Assembly (NCBI GenBank): GCA_965373045.1
Contig: CBDVEQ010000114.1
Coordinates: forward strand, 1-9,178
Source: DAOVDI01 sp965373045
GTDB taxonomy: Bacteria; Acidobacteriota; Aminicenantia; Aminicenantales; Aminicenantaceae
Length of the DNA: 9,178 nucleotides
Direction of reading: 5' to 3'
The position numbers were made by a program, and so were the translations under genes. Below the pieces are notes generated by a model. It saw only the letters and a list, made by a program, of their open reading frames with translations, was not told the DNA's origin and ran no database searches. Position 1 is the first letter of the stretch. Each line of letters opens with the position of its first letter. Shown here piece by piece: positions 1 to 6,543 of this stretch.

Positions 1-62
1 ACATACAGAACAAGCAGTGTGGCCAGCAGAAGAATCGCCAGGAGCTGCTTTCGCGTGATCAT
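1..62 (-). CDS. Exported or membrane-anchored protein, N-terminal fragment
   Basis: Only the first 20 codons lie in the window; the gene runs off the left edge. They read MITRKQLLAILLLATLLVLY: a short positive n-region (R4, K5) followed by about 14 hydrophobic residues, which is a signal peptide or an N-terminal membrane anchor. The ATG lies one base after the TAA stop of the PATAN gene (TAAAATG), with no clear Shine-Dalgarno, so translation is probably coupled to that gene and the two are co-transcribed. No cleavage site or mature domain is visible, so no function can be given. The tight coupling makes this protein a likely partner of the PATAN protein, but that is inference. Confidence 0.6.
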   Translation of the reverse strand, partial: MITRKQLLAILLLATLLVLY

Positions 63-63
63 T

Positions 64-1167
64 TTATATTTCTTTGAGATTTTTAATAAGCAAAGATTCC
101 TTTTTGCTCCCGATGGTCTTTTTTACAGCCAGAACCTCTGCTGCAAGGATCTCATTCAAATCCCTGAACAGATACTTGCCGGATCTTCTCCCGGATGGGG
201 TCATTTGTGCTTTGAGTATCGATTTGATATCTATTCTCCCGTCTTTTTGAAGTCTGACGCCTTTAAAAAGCGGCGACAGGTAACCATTGATCTCATTAAT
301 ACTCTTTTCCAACACCTTAAGTGAAACAGGCCCGATCTCTTTGGTCATAAATTTGTGAATGTATGCACATTTCTTGTTCAGGTCTTCCATTTGATCCTGG
401 ATCTCTGTCTGGGAAACAGTACTCGCCCAGTGGTCGTTTCCCGCCTTACGCGTAGCAACAAGAACCCCGGTGCAAAGGAGGTAAAAAATAACCCTCTGAG
501 TTTCAACCGTCCCCAGCTCGCTGGATCTATGGATATCCTCCAGGTTTTTGTGATTTTCGATCACATTCATCAAATATTTTTCATGCGGCCGGAAAGAAAA
601 TCGGTTTTTACTCCGGGGAGACAGAGTCAGAACTGAGCCGGAATTTCCAGGAAGATGTTTTTTAAAAACATCAAAATTCTCCATCCTGTCCACACCCTGT
701 CGAATAAACTCGGGCACAGAGATAAAAAGGAGAATATCTGTCCTGGACGGATCCTTTTCCGCATCAAAGAAAAATTCGCCATCAGGACGATCAAACAGGG
801 AGAAAAGGTCTTCCTGAACATACTCCTCCATTAGTTGCCAGAACCGGTCAGGAGTAAAAACATGCTGTTCCATGAATATTTTGATAAGGGAGCCATTATG
901 TTCCCGTGCCGTATCCTTATAGCTTTTCAGATCTTCAGCGCCCAGGAGCCCCTTTTTCACAAGTCCCTGGCAGAATGGTCCAAGCATAAGATTCTCTCCG
1001 CTGAAGACAATAGAACCGCTGAGGAAATCCAGCTCTTTCTTGAGAGAAGAACCGCTGATTTTCAGACGGCCTGTCGCCCTTTCTTGCCATAAAGAAAAAA
1101 GAAGGAGCGGGAAAGGGCGATCGGACAAATTCCCTTTGAAGCTTCTCCGGCCATTCGACTGATCCAT
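64..1167 (-). CDS. PATAN (DUF4388) domain protein
   Basis: A 367-residue cytoplasmic protein with no membrane segment or signal peptide. Residues 10-135 fit the PATAN/DUF4388 pattern: a start like FKGNLSDRPFPLLLFSLWQ, the turn ATGRLKIS (31-38), a strand pair around LDFLSGSIVFSG, two helical repeats (KKGLL..EDL and QHVFTPDRFW) and the closing PDGEFFFD (128-135). Residues 193-238 (FRPHEKYLMNVI.. to ..LLCTGVLVA) resemble the helical segment that often follows PATAN, with a repeated E/I/L pattern ending in G-V-L. Residues 256-365 are a charged helical tail I do not recognise. Related proteins have been linked to two-component signalling, gliding motility and GTPase regulation, so a regulatory or scaffold role is likely but unproven. 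The ATG at 1167 has no Shine-Dalgarno and sits about 7 nt downstream of a good -10 box. A signal-peptide gene follows after 1 nt. Confidence 0.72.
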   Translation of the reverse strand: MDQSNGRRSFKGNLSDRPFPLLLFSLWQERATGRLKISGSSLKKELDFLSGSIVFSGENLMLGPFCQGLVKKGLLGAEDLKSYKDTAREHNGSLIKIFMEQHVFTPDRFWQLMEEYVQEDLFSLFDRPDGEFFFDAEKDPSRTDILLFISVPEFIRQGVDRMENFDVFKKHLPGNSGSVLTLSPRSKNRFSFRPHEKYLMNVIENHKNLEDIHRSSELGTVETQRVIFYLLCTGVLVATRKAGNDHWASTVSQTEIQDQMEDLNKKCAYIHKFMTKEIGPVSLKVLEKSINEINGYLSPLFKGVRLQKDGRIDIKSILKAQMTPSGRRSGKYLFRDLNEILAAEVLAVKKTIGSKKESLLIKNLKEI

Positions 1168-1173
1168 GCAGAT

Positions 1174-1202
1174 ACTTTATTAAGATGAGTGGCTTCTGTC
1201 AA
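1174..1202 (-). promoter_or_regulatory. sigma70-like promoter of the PATAN gene
   Basis: On the minus strand a perfect -35 box TTGACA (1202-1197) is followed by a 17-nt spacer and a -10 box TAAAGT (1179-1174, four of six consensus bases). The expected start of transcription, 6-8 nt past the -10, falls at 1168-1166, on or next to the A of the PATAN ATG (1167). This implies a leaderless mRNA, in line with the missing ribosome binding site. A second TTGACA lies 34 nt upstream (1236-1231), but its -10 partner at 17 nt is poor (TTTATG, 1213-1208). By-eye call. Confidence 0.5.
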
Positions 1203-1247
1203 TAAAACATAAAGACCAATCTGATATCAATGTCAAGAAACGAAGGA

Positions 1248-2891
1248 TCATATTCGCTGCTCGCGATCCAAATCGTGATTTTTTGCTCTCTTTGATAATA
1301 AGGCCATTATCACCGTGCCAATAATGATGATGAGATAGATCACCAGCAGCGGTATTTTAAACAACGCCATGCTCGTAAAGAATACAGCCGAAATTACAGC
1401 GGCAACTGTGGCCAGGGGTATCTGCGTGACTACATGATCCATATGATCGGCACCGCACACCAGGGATGAGAGAATCGTAGTGTCGGATATAGGCGAACAG
1501 TTGTCACCATACACAGAACCGCCCAGGACGGCCGCAAAACAAAGTATCAGGAAATGAGGATCAGGATTGATCGCCCACGCCAGGGGCATGGCGATGGGAA
1601 AGACAACCGCATAAGTGCCCCACGAGGTGCCTGTGGCAAAAGCCATGAACATAGCAAGGCCCAGAAAAAGGGCTGGAAGCAGCCACGGCACGAGCACTTC
1701 ACTCGTTGTGCGGATCAGATAATTGGCCGTACCGAGATGCTGAGAAACCCCTTTTAACGTCACAGCCAGCCCCAAAATGATGGCGCCCAGAGTCACACCC
1801 CTGCAGCCGTCGATAATACCTTCCATGACCTTTTTAAGCGCCATGCCTTTGTAAAGCGCTGTTCCGACCGATACCAGAACCGCCAGCATAAATGCCTCAA
1901 ATACATAGAGCTTGAATGTCTCTTTGATCCCGCCATATTTCACGAACTGGGGGATAACCTGTATCAGAAACGGGATAATGGTAATAGAAAGAAGTGTTAA
2001 AATTGGAAGGAGAAAATCGATGTTGCCCGGTTTATATCCCTTGGGAACCCTCAATTCCGTCAGTTCCTTGGAGGAAAGCGGTGTCGCCTTAATGTGATCG
2101 AGTTTACCGGTTGTCTGAACACGAATCATCGCGCGTTTCATTCGCTTGCCATACCAGGGAAGCCGTTCGAGGGAAAGGGAGTAAGTGAAAACGATGGCGA
2201 CGATGGCGTAGAAGTTGTATGGTACCGCTCGATAAAAGAAGCTGATGGCTGCGCCTTCATCGGGCAGGATGGATGGAATCGTGGCCGCTACCAGTCCTGC
2301 CACATAAATGGGCCAGATGTTGAATGGTAAGATGGTCGCCACCGGCGAGGCGGTCGAATCGATAATATACGACAGTTCTTCATGCGAAACCTTGTTACGG
2401 TCGCACAAAGGTTTTACCGTAGAGCCTGCAAGGACCGTGCTGATGGTGCCTCCCTGGTGGAAAACAGTTCCCATAAGAGCAGCAAACAACTTTGCCGAAC
2501 GCCGGCCTTTAACAACACGTACACCCACCCAGTTGGCAAAATATTGTGCGCCGCCGGTTTTGGTCCATAAACCAGTGAGGCCGCCCAAACACCAAAGATA
2601 GATCAGCAATATCTCGCCGTAAGTTTTGCTCCCGATACCTGGAATTAGAAATGTTTTAATAATATTGTACTCTCCGCTAATAACACCCCCTGCAACTATG
2701 CCTAGAAAAAGCGACGGGACCACTTCTCGAGTGATAAAACAAAGTGCAAGTGTTAAGAGAGCTGGAACCACCGACCAAAAACCAAAGTCCTGCGTCCCCT
2801 CGTTTAACTGAATAAGCCTAGTATTTTCACGAACCAGAATTATAATGATAATGGCAATAAGAAAGGACAGCCATTTGAGGTTTCGTCTCAT
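1248..2891 (-). CDS. NhaC-family Na+/H+ antiporter-like transporter
   Basis: A 547-residue integral inner-membrane transporter with about a dozen hydrophobic segments. Family signatures are clear: DSTASPVATILPF (178-190), ATGTSWGTYAVVFPIAMPL (419-437) and GGSVYGDNCSPISDTTILSS (457-476), the repeated half-site motifs of the NhaC branch of the ion transporter superfamily. Such proteins exchange Na+ (or, in some members, amino or organic acids) for protons. At residues 143-150 it reads VFHQGGTI, where the NhaC members I remember have an acidic FxDD-type motif, so the ion or substrate may differ from classical NhaC. Residues 243-290 form a long charged cytoplasmic loop. The ATG at 2891 has a strong Shine-Dalgarno (AAGGAG, 2901-2896). 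The gene follows the Yip1 gene by 58 nt with no visible terminator, so it may be read through from the ABC operon; no convincing promoter of its own was found. Confidence 0.9.
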   Translation of the reverse strand: MRRNLKWLSFLIAIIIIILVRENTRLIQLNEGTQDFGFWSVVPALLTLALCFITREVVPSLFLGIVAGGVISGEYNIIKTFLIPGIGSKTYGEILLIYLWCLGGLTGLWTKTGGAQYFANWVGVRVVKGRRSAKLFAALMGTVFHQGGTISTVLAGSTVKPLCDRNKVSHEELSYIIDSTASPVATILPFNIWPIYVAGLVAATIPSILPDEGAAISFFYRAVPYNFYAIVAIVFTYSLSLERLPWYGKRMKRAMIRVQTTGKLDHIKATPLSSKELTELRVPKGYKPGNIDFLLPILTLLSITIIPFLIQVIPQFVKYGGIKETFKLYVFEAFMLAVLVSVGTALYKGMALKKVMEGIIDGCRGVTLGAIILGLAVTLKGVSQHLGTANYLIRTTSEVLVPWLLPALFLGLAMFMAFATGTSWGTYAVVFPIAMPLAWAINPDPHFLILCFAAVLGGSVYGDNCSPISDTTILSSLVCGADHMDHVVTQIPLATVAAVISAVFFTSMALFKIPLLVIYLIIIIGTVIMALLSKRAKNHDLDREQRI

Positions 2892-2949
2892 AGATCTCCT
2901 TGTACATCATCAAACGGATTTCGCCTTCAAAAGTAATCCTGCCTTATCG

Positions 2950-3657
2950 TTAAATCATAAAAGATCGACTGATAAATCCCATAGCTATATATAAAAGTGT
3001 TTTGATAAACCACAGGATATAGGCAGTAATCAGGCCCTTTTTCGGCTCGATTTTAAAAACATAGGAAAGGCCAAGACCTATGATCCCATAAGCCCATAGC
3101 TGAAAGAAATCAAATTGGCTTAACACGATATAGGCCGAGGATGTCACTTCAAGCTTGGGAAAGAACACTGCCAGGCTTGTGGATGTCTGAAAAAAGGATT
3201 TTTTAGACAGAACAAGAAAAAGTCGCAAAGCTCCCCCGAGCCCAATATCTATAAAACGTGCGTGAAGGAAAACAGCAAAGATCTGCTTATATTTTCCCTC
3301 GGTCGATGACAACCTGCCCATTCCTAAAAGAATCAAACATTGAAAAAGGAAACCAATGAACAAACCTAAAGGACTCAACAGAAAAGATCGAACCAGTGTT
3401 CCTGTTTTTGACGGGGTCTTCATCCCCTCCAGATAATCCTCAAAGCGGTCTTCCCCCATGCGCTCTCTCAGTTTCACATTGTCTTTCATCATCTGAAAGG
3501 TGTCCTGCTGCTGATAGGGCATTGTAAAATAAGAGAATAAGGCAGTGAAGATAAAGAGGATGATGAGAGCATCGATCAAGACCGGTTTCCCAGATACGGC
3601 TTTGATCGTTTGTTGAGGGCTTAAAAATATCCCCAAGAAGCGATTGAGTATATTCAT
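2950..3657 (-). CDS. Yip1-family five-helix membrane protein
   Basis: A 235-residue protein. The N-terminus (NRFLGIFLSPQQTIKAVSGKP, 5-25) is the typical bacterial Yip1 opening, an amphipathic stretch with F-S-P followed by a first membrane helix. Predicted membrane segments are at about 26-45, 92-115, 124-150, 176-201 and 207-229, the usual five-helix Yip1 plan. A charged, soluble loop (50-88, rich in K, E, D and R) separates helices 1 and 2. The ATG overlaps the ATPase stop by 4 nt (ATGA) and a strong AAGGAG (3671-3666) lies 8 nt before it, so it is the third gene of the adaptor-ATPase operon. It has no FtsX/MacB permease features such as a large periplasmic domain. In bacteria the role of Yip1 proteins is unknown; the position suggests it works with, or replaces, the membrane subunit of the ABC system. 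Confidence 0.78.
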   Translation of the reverse strand: MNILNRFLGIFLSPQQTIKAVSGKPVLIDALIILFIFTALFSYFTMPYQQQDTFQMMKDNVKLRERMGEDRFEDYLEGMKTPSKTGTLVRSFLLSPLGLFIGFLFQCLILLGMGRLSSTEGKYKQIFAVFLHARFIDIGLGGALRLFLVLSKKSFFQTSTSLAVFFPKLEVTSSAYIVLSQFDFFQLWAYGIIGLGLSYVFKIEPKKGLITAYILWFIKTLLYIAMGFISRSFMI

Positions 3658-4364
3658 TCTATATGCTCCTTTCTGACTTCTTTCTCAATCCGTCCATCCC
3701 TTAGATAAATAGTCCTATGCGCGTGCTCTGCGATCTCAGGATCGTGAGTGACCATAATGATCGTATTTCCATCAGCATGGATCTTGTGGAAGAGTTTCAT
3801 GATCTCAAATCCGGTTTTTGTATCCAGGTTCCCTGTCGGCTCATCGGCCAAAAGGATTGACGGCTCATTGACAAGAGCCCGGGCAATAGCCACTCTCTGT
3901 CTTTCCCCGCCTGATAGTTCGGGAGGGCGGTGGTCCGCCCTGTTCTCTATCTCAACCATCTCTAAGGCCTTTCGTGTCTTGGTCTCTCTTTCCTTCCTGC
4001 TTGCTCCCTTGTAGATCAAGGGAAGTTCTACATTGTGAAATGCAGTTGCCCGCGGAAGCAGGTTAAAAACCTGAAATATAAATCCAATCTCACGGTTCCG
4101 GATGTGGGCCAGTTCATTTTCACTCAGGTCGCTGACTTTTTTATTGTTCAACAGATATTCACCTTTGGTCGGTGTATCGAGACAGCCGATAAGATTCATC
4201 AAGGTCGATTTACCCGAACCAGAGGGGCCCATGATTGCAACGAGTTCATTGTGATGAATATCAAAGGTTACACCACAGAGAGCTTTGACCTCTTGTCCGC
4301 CTAGTTGATAGACTTTCCATAAGTCGTGAACAGATATGAGAGTGTTATTTTTTCCGGCCATCAT
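3654..4364 (-). CDS. ABC transporter ATPase, LolD/MacB type
   Basis: A 236-residue nucleotide-binding subunit with every catalytic element: Walker A GPSGSGKST (46-54), Q-loop Q98 in GFIFQVFNLLP, signature LSGGERQRVAIARAL (150-164), Walker B ILLADE with catalytic E175, D-loop NLDT (179-182) and H-loop H207 in VTHD. The sequence around GCLDTPTKGEY and FQVFNLLPRATAFHNVELP is characteristic of the LolD/MacB/FtsE group, which couples ATP hydrolysis to mechanotransmission through FtsX-like permeases for lipoprotein release or export of drugs, peptides or siderophores. It starts in a TAATG overlap with the adaptor gene; two adjacent ATGs are possible starts (M1 or M2). There is no permease gene beside it, so it must either use one encoded elsewhere or work with the downstream Yip1 protein. 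Function class is certain; substrate is unknown. Confidence 0.93.
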   Translation of the reverse strand: MMAGKNNTLISVHDLWKVYQLGGQEVKALCGVTFDIHHNELVAIMGPSGSGKSTLMNLIGCLDTPTKGEYLLNNKKVSDLSENELAHIRNREIGFIFQVFNLLPRATAFHNVELPLIYKGASRKERETKTRKALEMVEIENRADHRPPELSGGERQRVAIARALVNEPSILLADEPTGNLDTKTGFEIMKLFHKIHADGNTIIMVTHDPEIAEHAHRTIYLRDGRIEKEVRKEHIE

Positions 4365-5602
4365 TAATTCTCTTTGTCTTTTTTCTTTTCAATTTTAAGC
4401 AGCGTGCCCTCACGGAGAGAACGAAGAGCGCTGTATGGGCCAATGACAATATCCTGCCCTTCCTCAAGGCCGGATATGATCTCAATCTTCAACTCGCCCA
4501 TGATCCCTTTATTAACCGGTGCGAATTCAGCCCTTCCCTGCTCGCTGACAAGATAAACACCTTCTTCCTTCTTTTGTCTGTCTTCCTTGCCTTTGTTTTC
4601 CTTATCATCTATCTCCTTCAGGACAAGCGCCGATATCGGCACTGCCAGAACGTTTTCTTTTTCTGAAGTAATGATGTCGGCTGAAGCAGAGAGACCAGGT
4701 TTCAGATTTTCAGGAGGGTCCTCCAGAGTAATCACCACTTTAAAATCTTTTGATTCCTGAGAAGCGGTTAATTTTTGTAGAGCTGAACTCCCGATCTCCG
4801 TGACTGTTCCTTTTATGACTCTGTCCGGAAATGCATCTACACGCACATCTGAGGACTGCCCGATCTCAACGGAAACCACATCAGTCTCATCGACCTCAAC
4901 CTCCACTTCCATAACAGAAAGGTCAGCAATGGTCATGAGAACAGTGCCCGGATTATTCATCGTACCCACAAGAGCAATCTCTCCTTCTTCGACACGGAGG
5001 CTTGTTAGAACACCATCGATAGGCGAATTGTAGACTGTTTTTTGAAGGTTATCCAGCGAGCTCTGAAGCGACGCTTCGGCCTGTTTTTTCTGGTAGAGGA
5101 TGGCCTCATTCTGGGCTTTAGAGATATCGAAATTTGCTTCGGCGGCCTCAAGCTGCTCGCCTGAGATCAGATCTTCATCATAGAGATTTTTCTGCCGCTC
5201 AAAATACTTCTTGTCTTTTTTTAAACGGGCTTCAGCTTTAATTATTTCCGCCATATATATATGGATAGTTGCCCTGTCTCTGTCAGCATTTGCCTCATAC
5301 TGAGTGGAATCCAGCTTTAGAAGAAAATCCCCGGCATGGACCCTCTGCCCCTCAACCACGCCGATCTTCACGATCCTACCTGGAATATGGGCGCTTATAT
5401 TGACGTTTTTTTTGGGTTTCACCTCGCCAGATGCAGAAATAATAGAAGTTAGATTCTCACTCTTCACCTTTTCCACACTGACCGCTACTGTTTTTTCACG
5501 ATTGGCCTGCATACTGAAAATAACGATTACGGCGATAACAGCAATAACCCCGATAATTAAAAATGCTTTTTTCTTCCCTGATTTTTTTTTCTGCACAGTC
5601 AT
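4364..5602 (-). CDS. MacA/HlyD-type periplasmic adaptor (membrane fusion) subunit
   Basis: A 412-residue protein anchored in the inner membrane. K/R-rich residues 5-12 precede one membrane helix (13-30); the rest is periplasmic. Half-lipoyl strands at about 66-98 (ISAHIPGRIVKIGVVEGQ, 69-86) and 190-228 (SPIDGVLTSLRVEEGE) flank a long alpha-helical hairpin (101-189, Ala/Lys/Glu-rich). Next come a beta-barrel domain (about 230-312, with LKPGLSASADI) and a membrane-proximal domain (320-405). A Lys/Glu-rich insert at 329-347 (KEIDDKENKGKEDRQ) is unusual. The family links an inner-membrane ABC or RND pump to an outer-membrane channel; the adjacent LolD/MacB-type ATPase points to a MacAB-like arrangement. 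No TolC-type channel gene is seen. The ATG has a GAGG Shine-Dalgarno 7 nt upstream and is the first gene of the operon, with a promoter just before it. Confidence 0.9.
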   Translation of the reverse strand: MTVQKKKSGKKKAFLIIGVIAVIAVIVIFSMQANREKTVAVSVEKVKSENLTSIISASGEVKPKKNVNISAHIPGRIVKIGVVEGQRVHAGDFLLKLDSTQYEANADRDRATIHIYMAEIIKAEARLKKDKKYFERQKNLYDEDLISGEQLEAAEANFDISKAQNEAILYQKKQAEASLQSSLDNLQKTVYNSPIDGVLTSLRVEEGEIALVGTMNNPGTVLMTIADLSVMEVEVEVDETDVVSVEIGQSSDVRVDAFPDRVIKGTVTEIGSSALQKLTASQESKDFKVVITLEDPPENLKPGLSASADIITSEKENVLAVPISALVLKEIDDKENKGKEDRQKKEEGVYLVSEQGRAEFAPVNKGIMGELKIEIISGLEEGQDIVIGPYSALRSLREGTLLKIEKKKDKEN

Positions 5603-5625
5603 TTGTAAACCTCTTAGAAATAAAT

Positions 5626-5654
5626 ATCATAGTATACTACGTCATAAAAGGCAA
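5626..5654 (-). promoter_or_regulatory. sigma70-like promoter of the adaptor-ATPase-Yip1 operon
   Basis: On the minus strand TTGCCT (5654-5649) and TATGAT (5631-5626, five of six consensus bases) are 17 nt apart. The expected transcript starts near 5619 and gives a leader of about 17 nt that contains the GAGG ribosome binding site. A 10-bp perfect palindrome, TAGTATACTA (5630-5639), covers the end of the spacer and the first bases of the -10 box, a typical place for a repressor operator. By-eye call. Confidence 0.45.
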
Positions 5655-5712
5655 AAAGTTCGACCGATCTCTATATATCCCAAAACAGAACCTGTCCTTT
5701 CTTGAAGATCAT

Positions 5713-5741
5713 TTGCCTAGAGGCTGTCAAGTTGTTAATAT
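5713..5741 (+). promoter_or_regulatory. sigma70-like promoter of the IMPase gene
   Basis: TTGCCT (5713-5718) and TAATAT (5736-5741) are separated by 17 nt on the plus strand; each matches four of six consensus bases. The expected transcription start is around 5748, only 2-3 nt before the ATG at 5751. There is no Shine-Dalgarno in the 25 nt before the ATG, so a leaderless or near-leaderless transcript is the simplest reading. The divergent adaptor promoter uses the same -35 hexamer. By-eye call. Confidence 0.42.
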
Positions 5742-5750
5742 GAACATGTA

Positions 5751-6539
5751 ATGGATTGGAAAAAATATCAGGATATTGGGACTGAAGCCGCTCTTAAAGC
5801 AGGACGTATGCTCCGAGAGAACATGAGTTCCCACCGTGAGATATCCTATAAGGGAGTTGTCGATCTTGTCACTAATTTCGACTCCAGATCTCAAGATATT
5901 ATCCTGAACCATCTTTCGAGTTTTTTCCCGGATCATGATTTTCTTGCTGAAGAAGATCCGTCCGAGCGCCGGCGTTCGGAATTCCGATGGATCATCGACC
6001 CGATCGACGGCACGACTAACTTTGCTCACAGCTTTCCCATATTCTGCATTTCCATCGCCCTCGAATATCAAGATAATATTGTAGCCGGCATCATATACGA
6101 CCCCATGCGTGATGAAATTTTTTCCGCAGTTGAAGGGGATGGCGCGCACCTCAACGGCAGCAGGATCATGGTATCCCGGATCGACGATCTGAATAAAAGC
6201 CTTCTAGCAACCGGATTCCCTTATGATCTCCGTAAAAGCCGAATGAATAACATCGATCATTTTATCAATTTCATAAAACAGGCTCAGGCGGTCCGGAGAT
6301 GTGGATCTGCTGCATTGGACATCTGTTACGTGGCCTGCGGGCGTTTTGACGGATTTTGGGAGATAAAGCTGAAGCCATGGGATGTAGCCGCTGCAGCTCT
6401 GATCCTGTCTGAAGCCGGCGGCAGGGTCAGTGACTTCCACGGAAATCCTTTAAACATTTTCGGGATGGAGACCCTGGGATCTAACGATCTGATCCACAAG
6501 CAGATGAAGGAAGTCCTGCAGTCAACAAAAAAAGTGTGA
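5751..6539 (+). CDS. Inositol monophosphatase family protein (SuhB-like)
   Basis: A 262-residue cytoplasmic Mg2+-dependent sugar-phosphate phosphatase of the FIG superfamily; E. coli SuhB is 267 residues. Motif 1 is WIIDPIDGTTNF (80-91), with metal ligands D83 and D86 and the catalytic threonine region. The upstream acidic ligand is in LAEED (65-69), where most members read GEE. Motif 2 is PWDVAAAALILSEAGG (209-224), with D211. DLVTNFD (38-44) and CGSAALDICYVACGRFDGF (184-202) are also family-typical. The probable reaction is hydrolysis of myo-inositol 1-phosphate or a related sugar phosphate; some relatives act on fructose-1,6-bisphosphate, NADP or histidinol phosphate, and the exact substrate cannot be read from sequence. 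The start is supported by the common MDWKKYQDIGTEAALKAG opening; an ATG at 5740 is followed by a stop after two codons. The LecA-like gene follows after 4 nt. Confidence 0.92.
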   Translation: MDWKKYQDIGTEAALKAGRMLRENMSSHREISYKGVVDLVTNFDSRSQDIILNHLSSFFPDHDFLAEEDPSERRRSEFRWIIDPIDGTTNFAHSFPIFCISIALEYQDNIVAGIIYDPMRDEIFSAVEGDGAHLNGSRIMVSRIDDLNKSLLATGFPYDLRKSRMNNIDHFINFIKQAQAVRRCGSAALDICYVACGRFDGFWEIKLKPWDVAAAALILSEAGGRVSDFHGNPLNIFGMETLGSNDLIHKQMKEVLQSTKKV

Positions 6540-6543
6540 AAAA

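Noticed and set aside
2892..2949. Possible terminator between the Yip1 and NhaC genes
   Set aside because: The repeated AAGGC elements are direct, not inverted, and no T-run follows, so no hairpin terminator is supported.
5304..5705. A 133-codon open frame antisense to the adaptor N-terminus and its promoter
   Set aside because: Its hydrophobic, Thr/Ile-rich content is the mirror of the adaptor's coding bias; no ribosome binding site or domain.
5740..5751. Tiny upstream frame (ATG AAC ATG TAA) overlapping the IMPase start, as a leader peptide
   Set aside because: It has no ribosome binding site and begins within the predicted -10 box, so it would not be transcribed from that promoter.
5727..6149. 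A 140-codon open frame antisense to the IMPase gene
   Set aside because: It lies fully opposite a clear family member, shows no recognisable domain, and is a shadow of conserved coding sequence.
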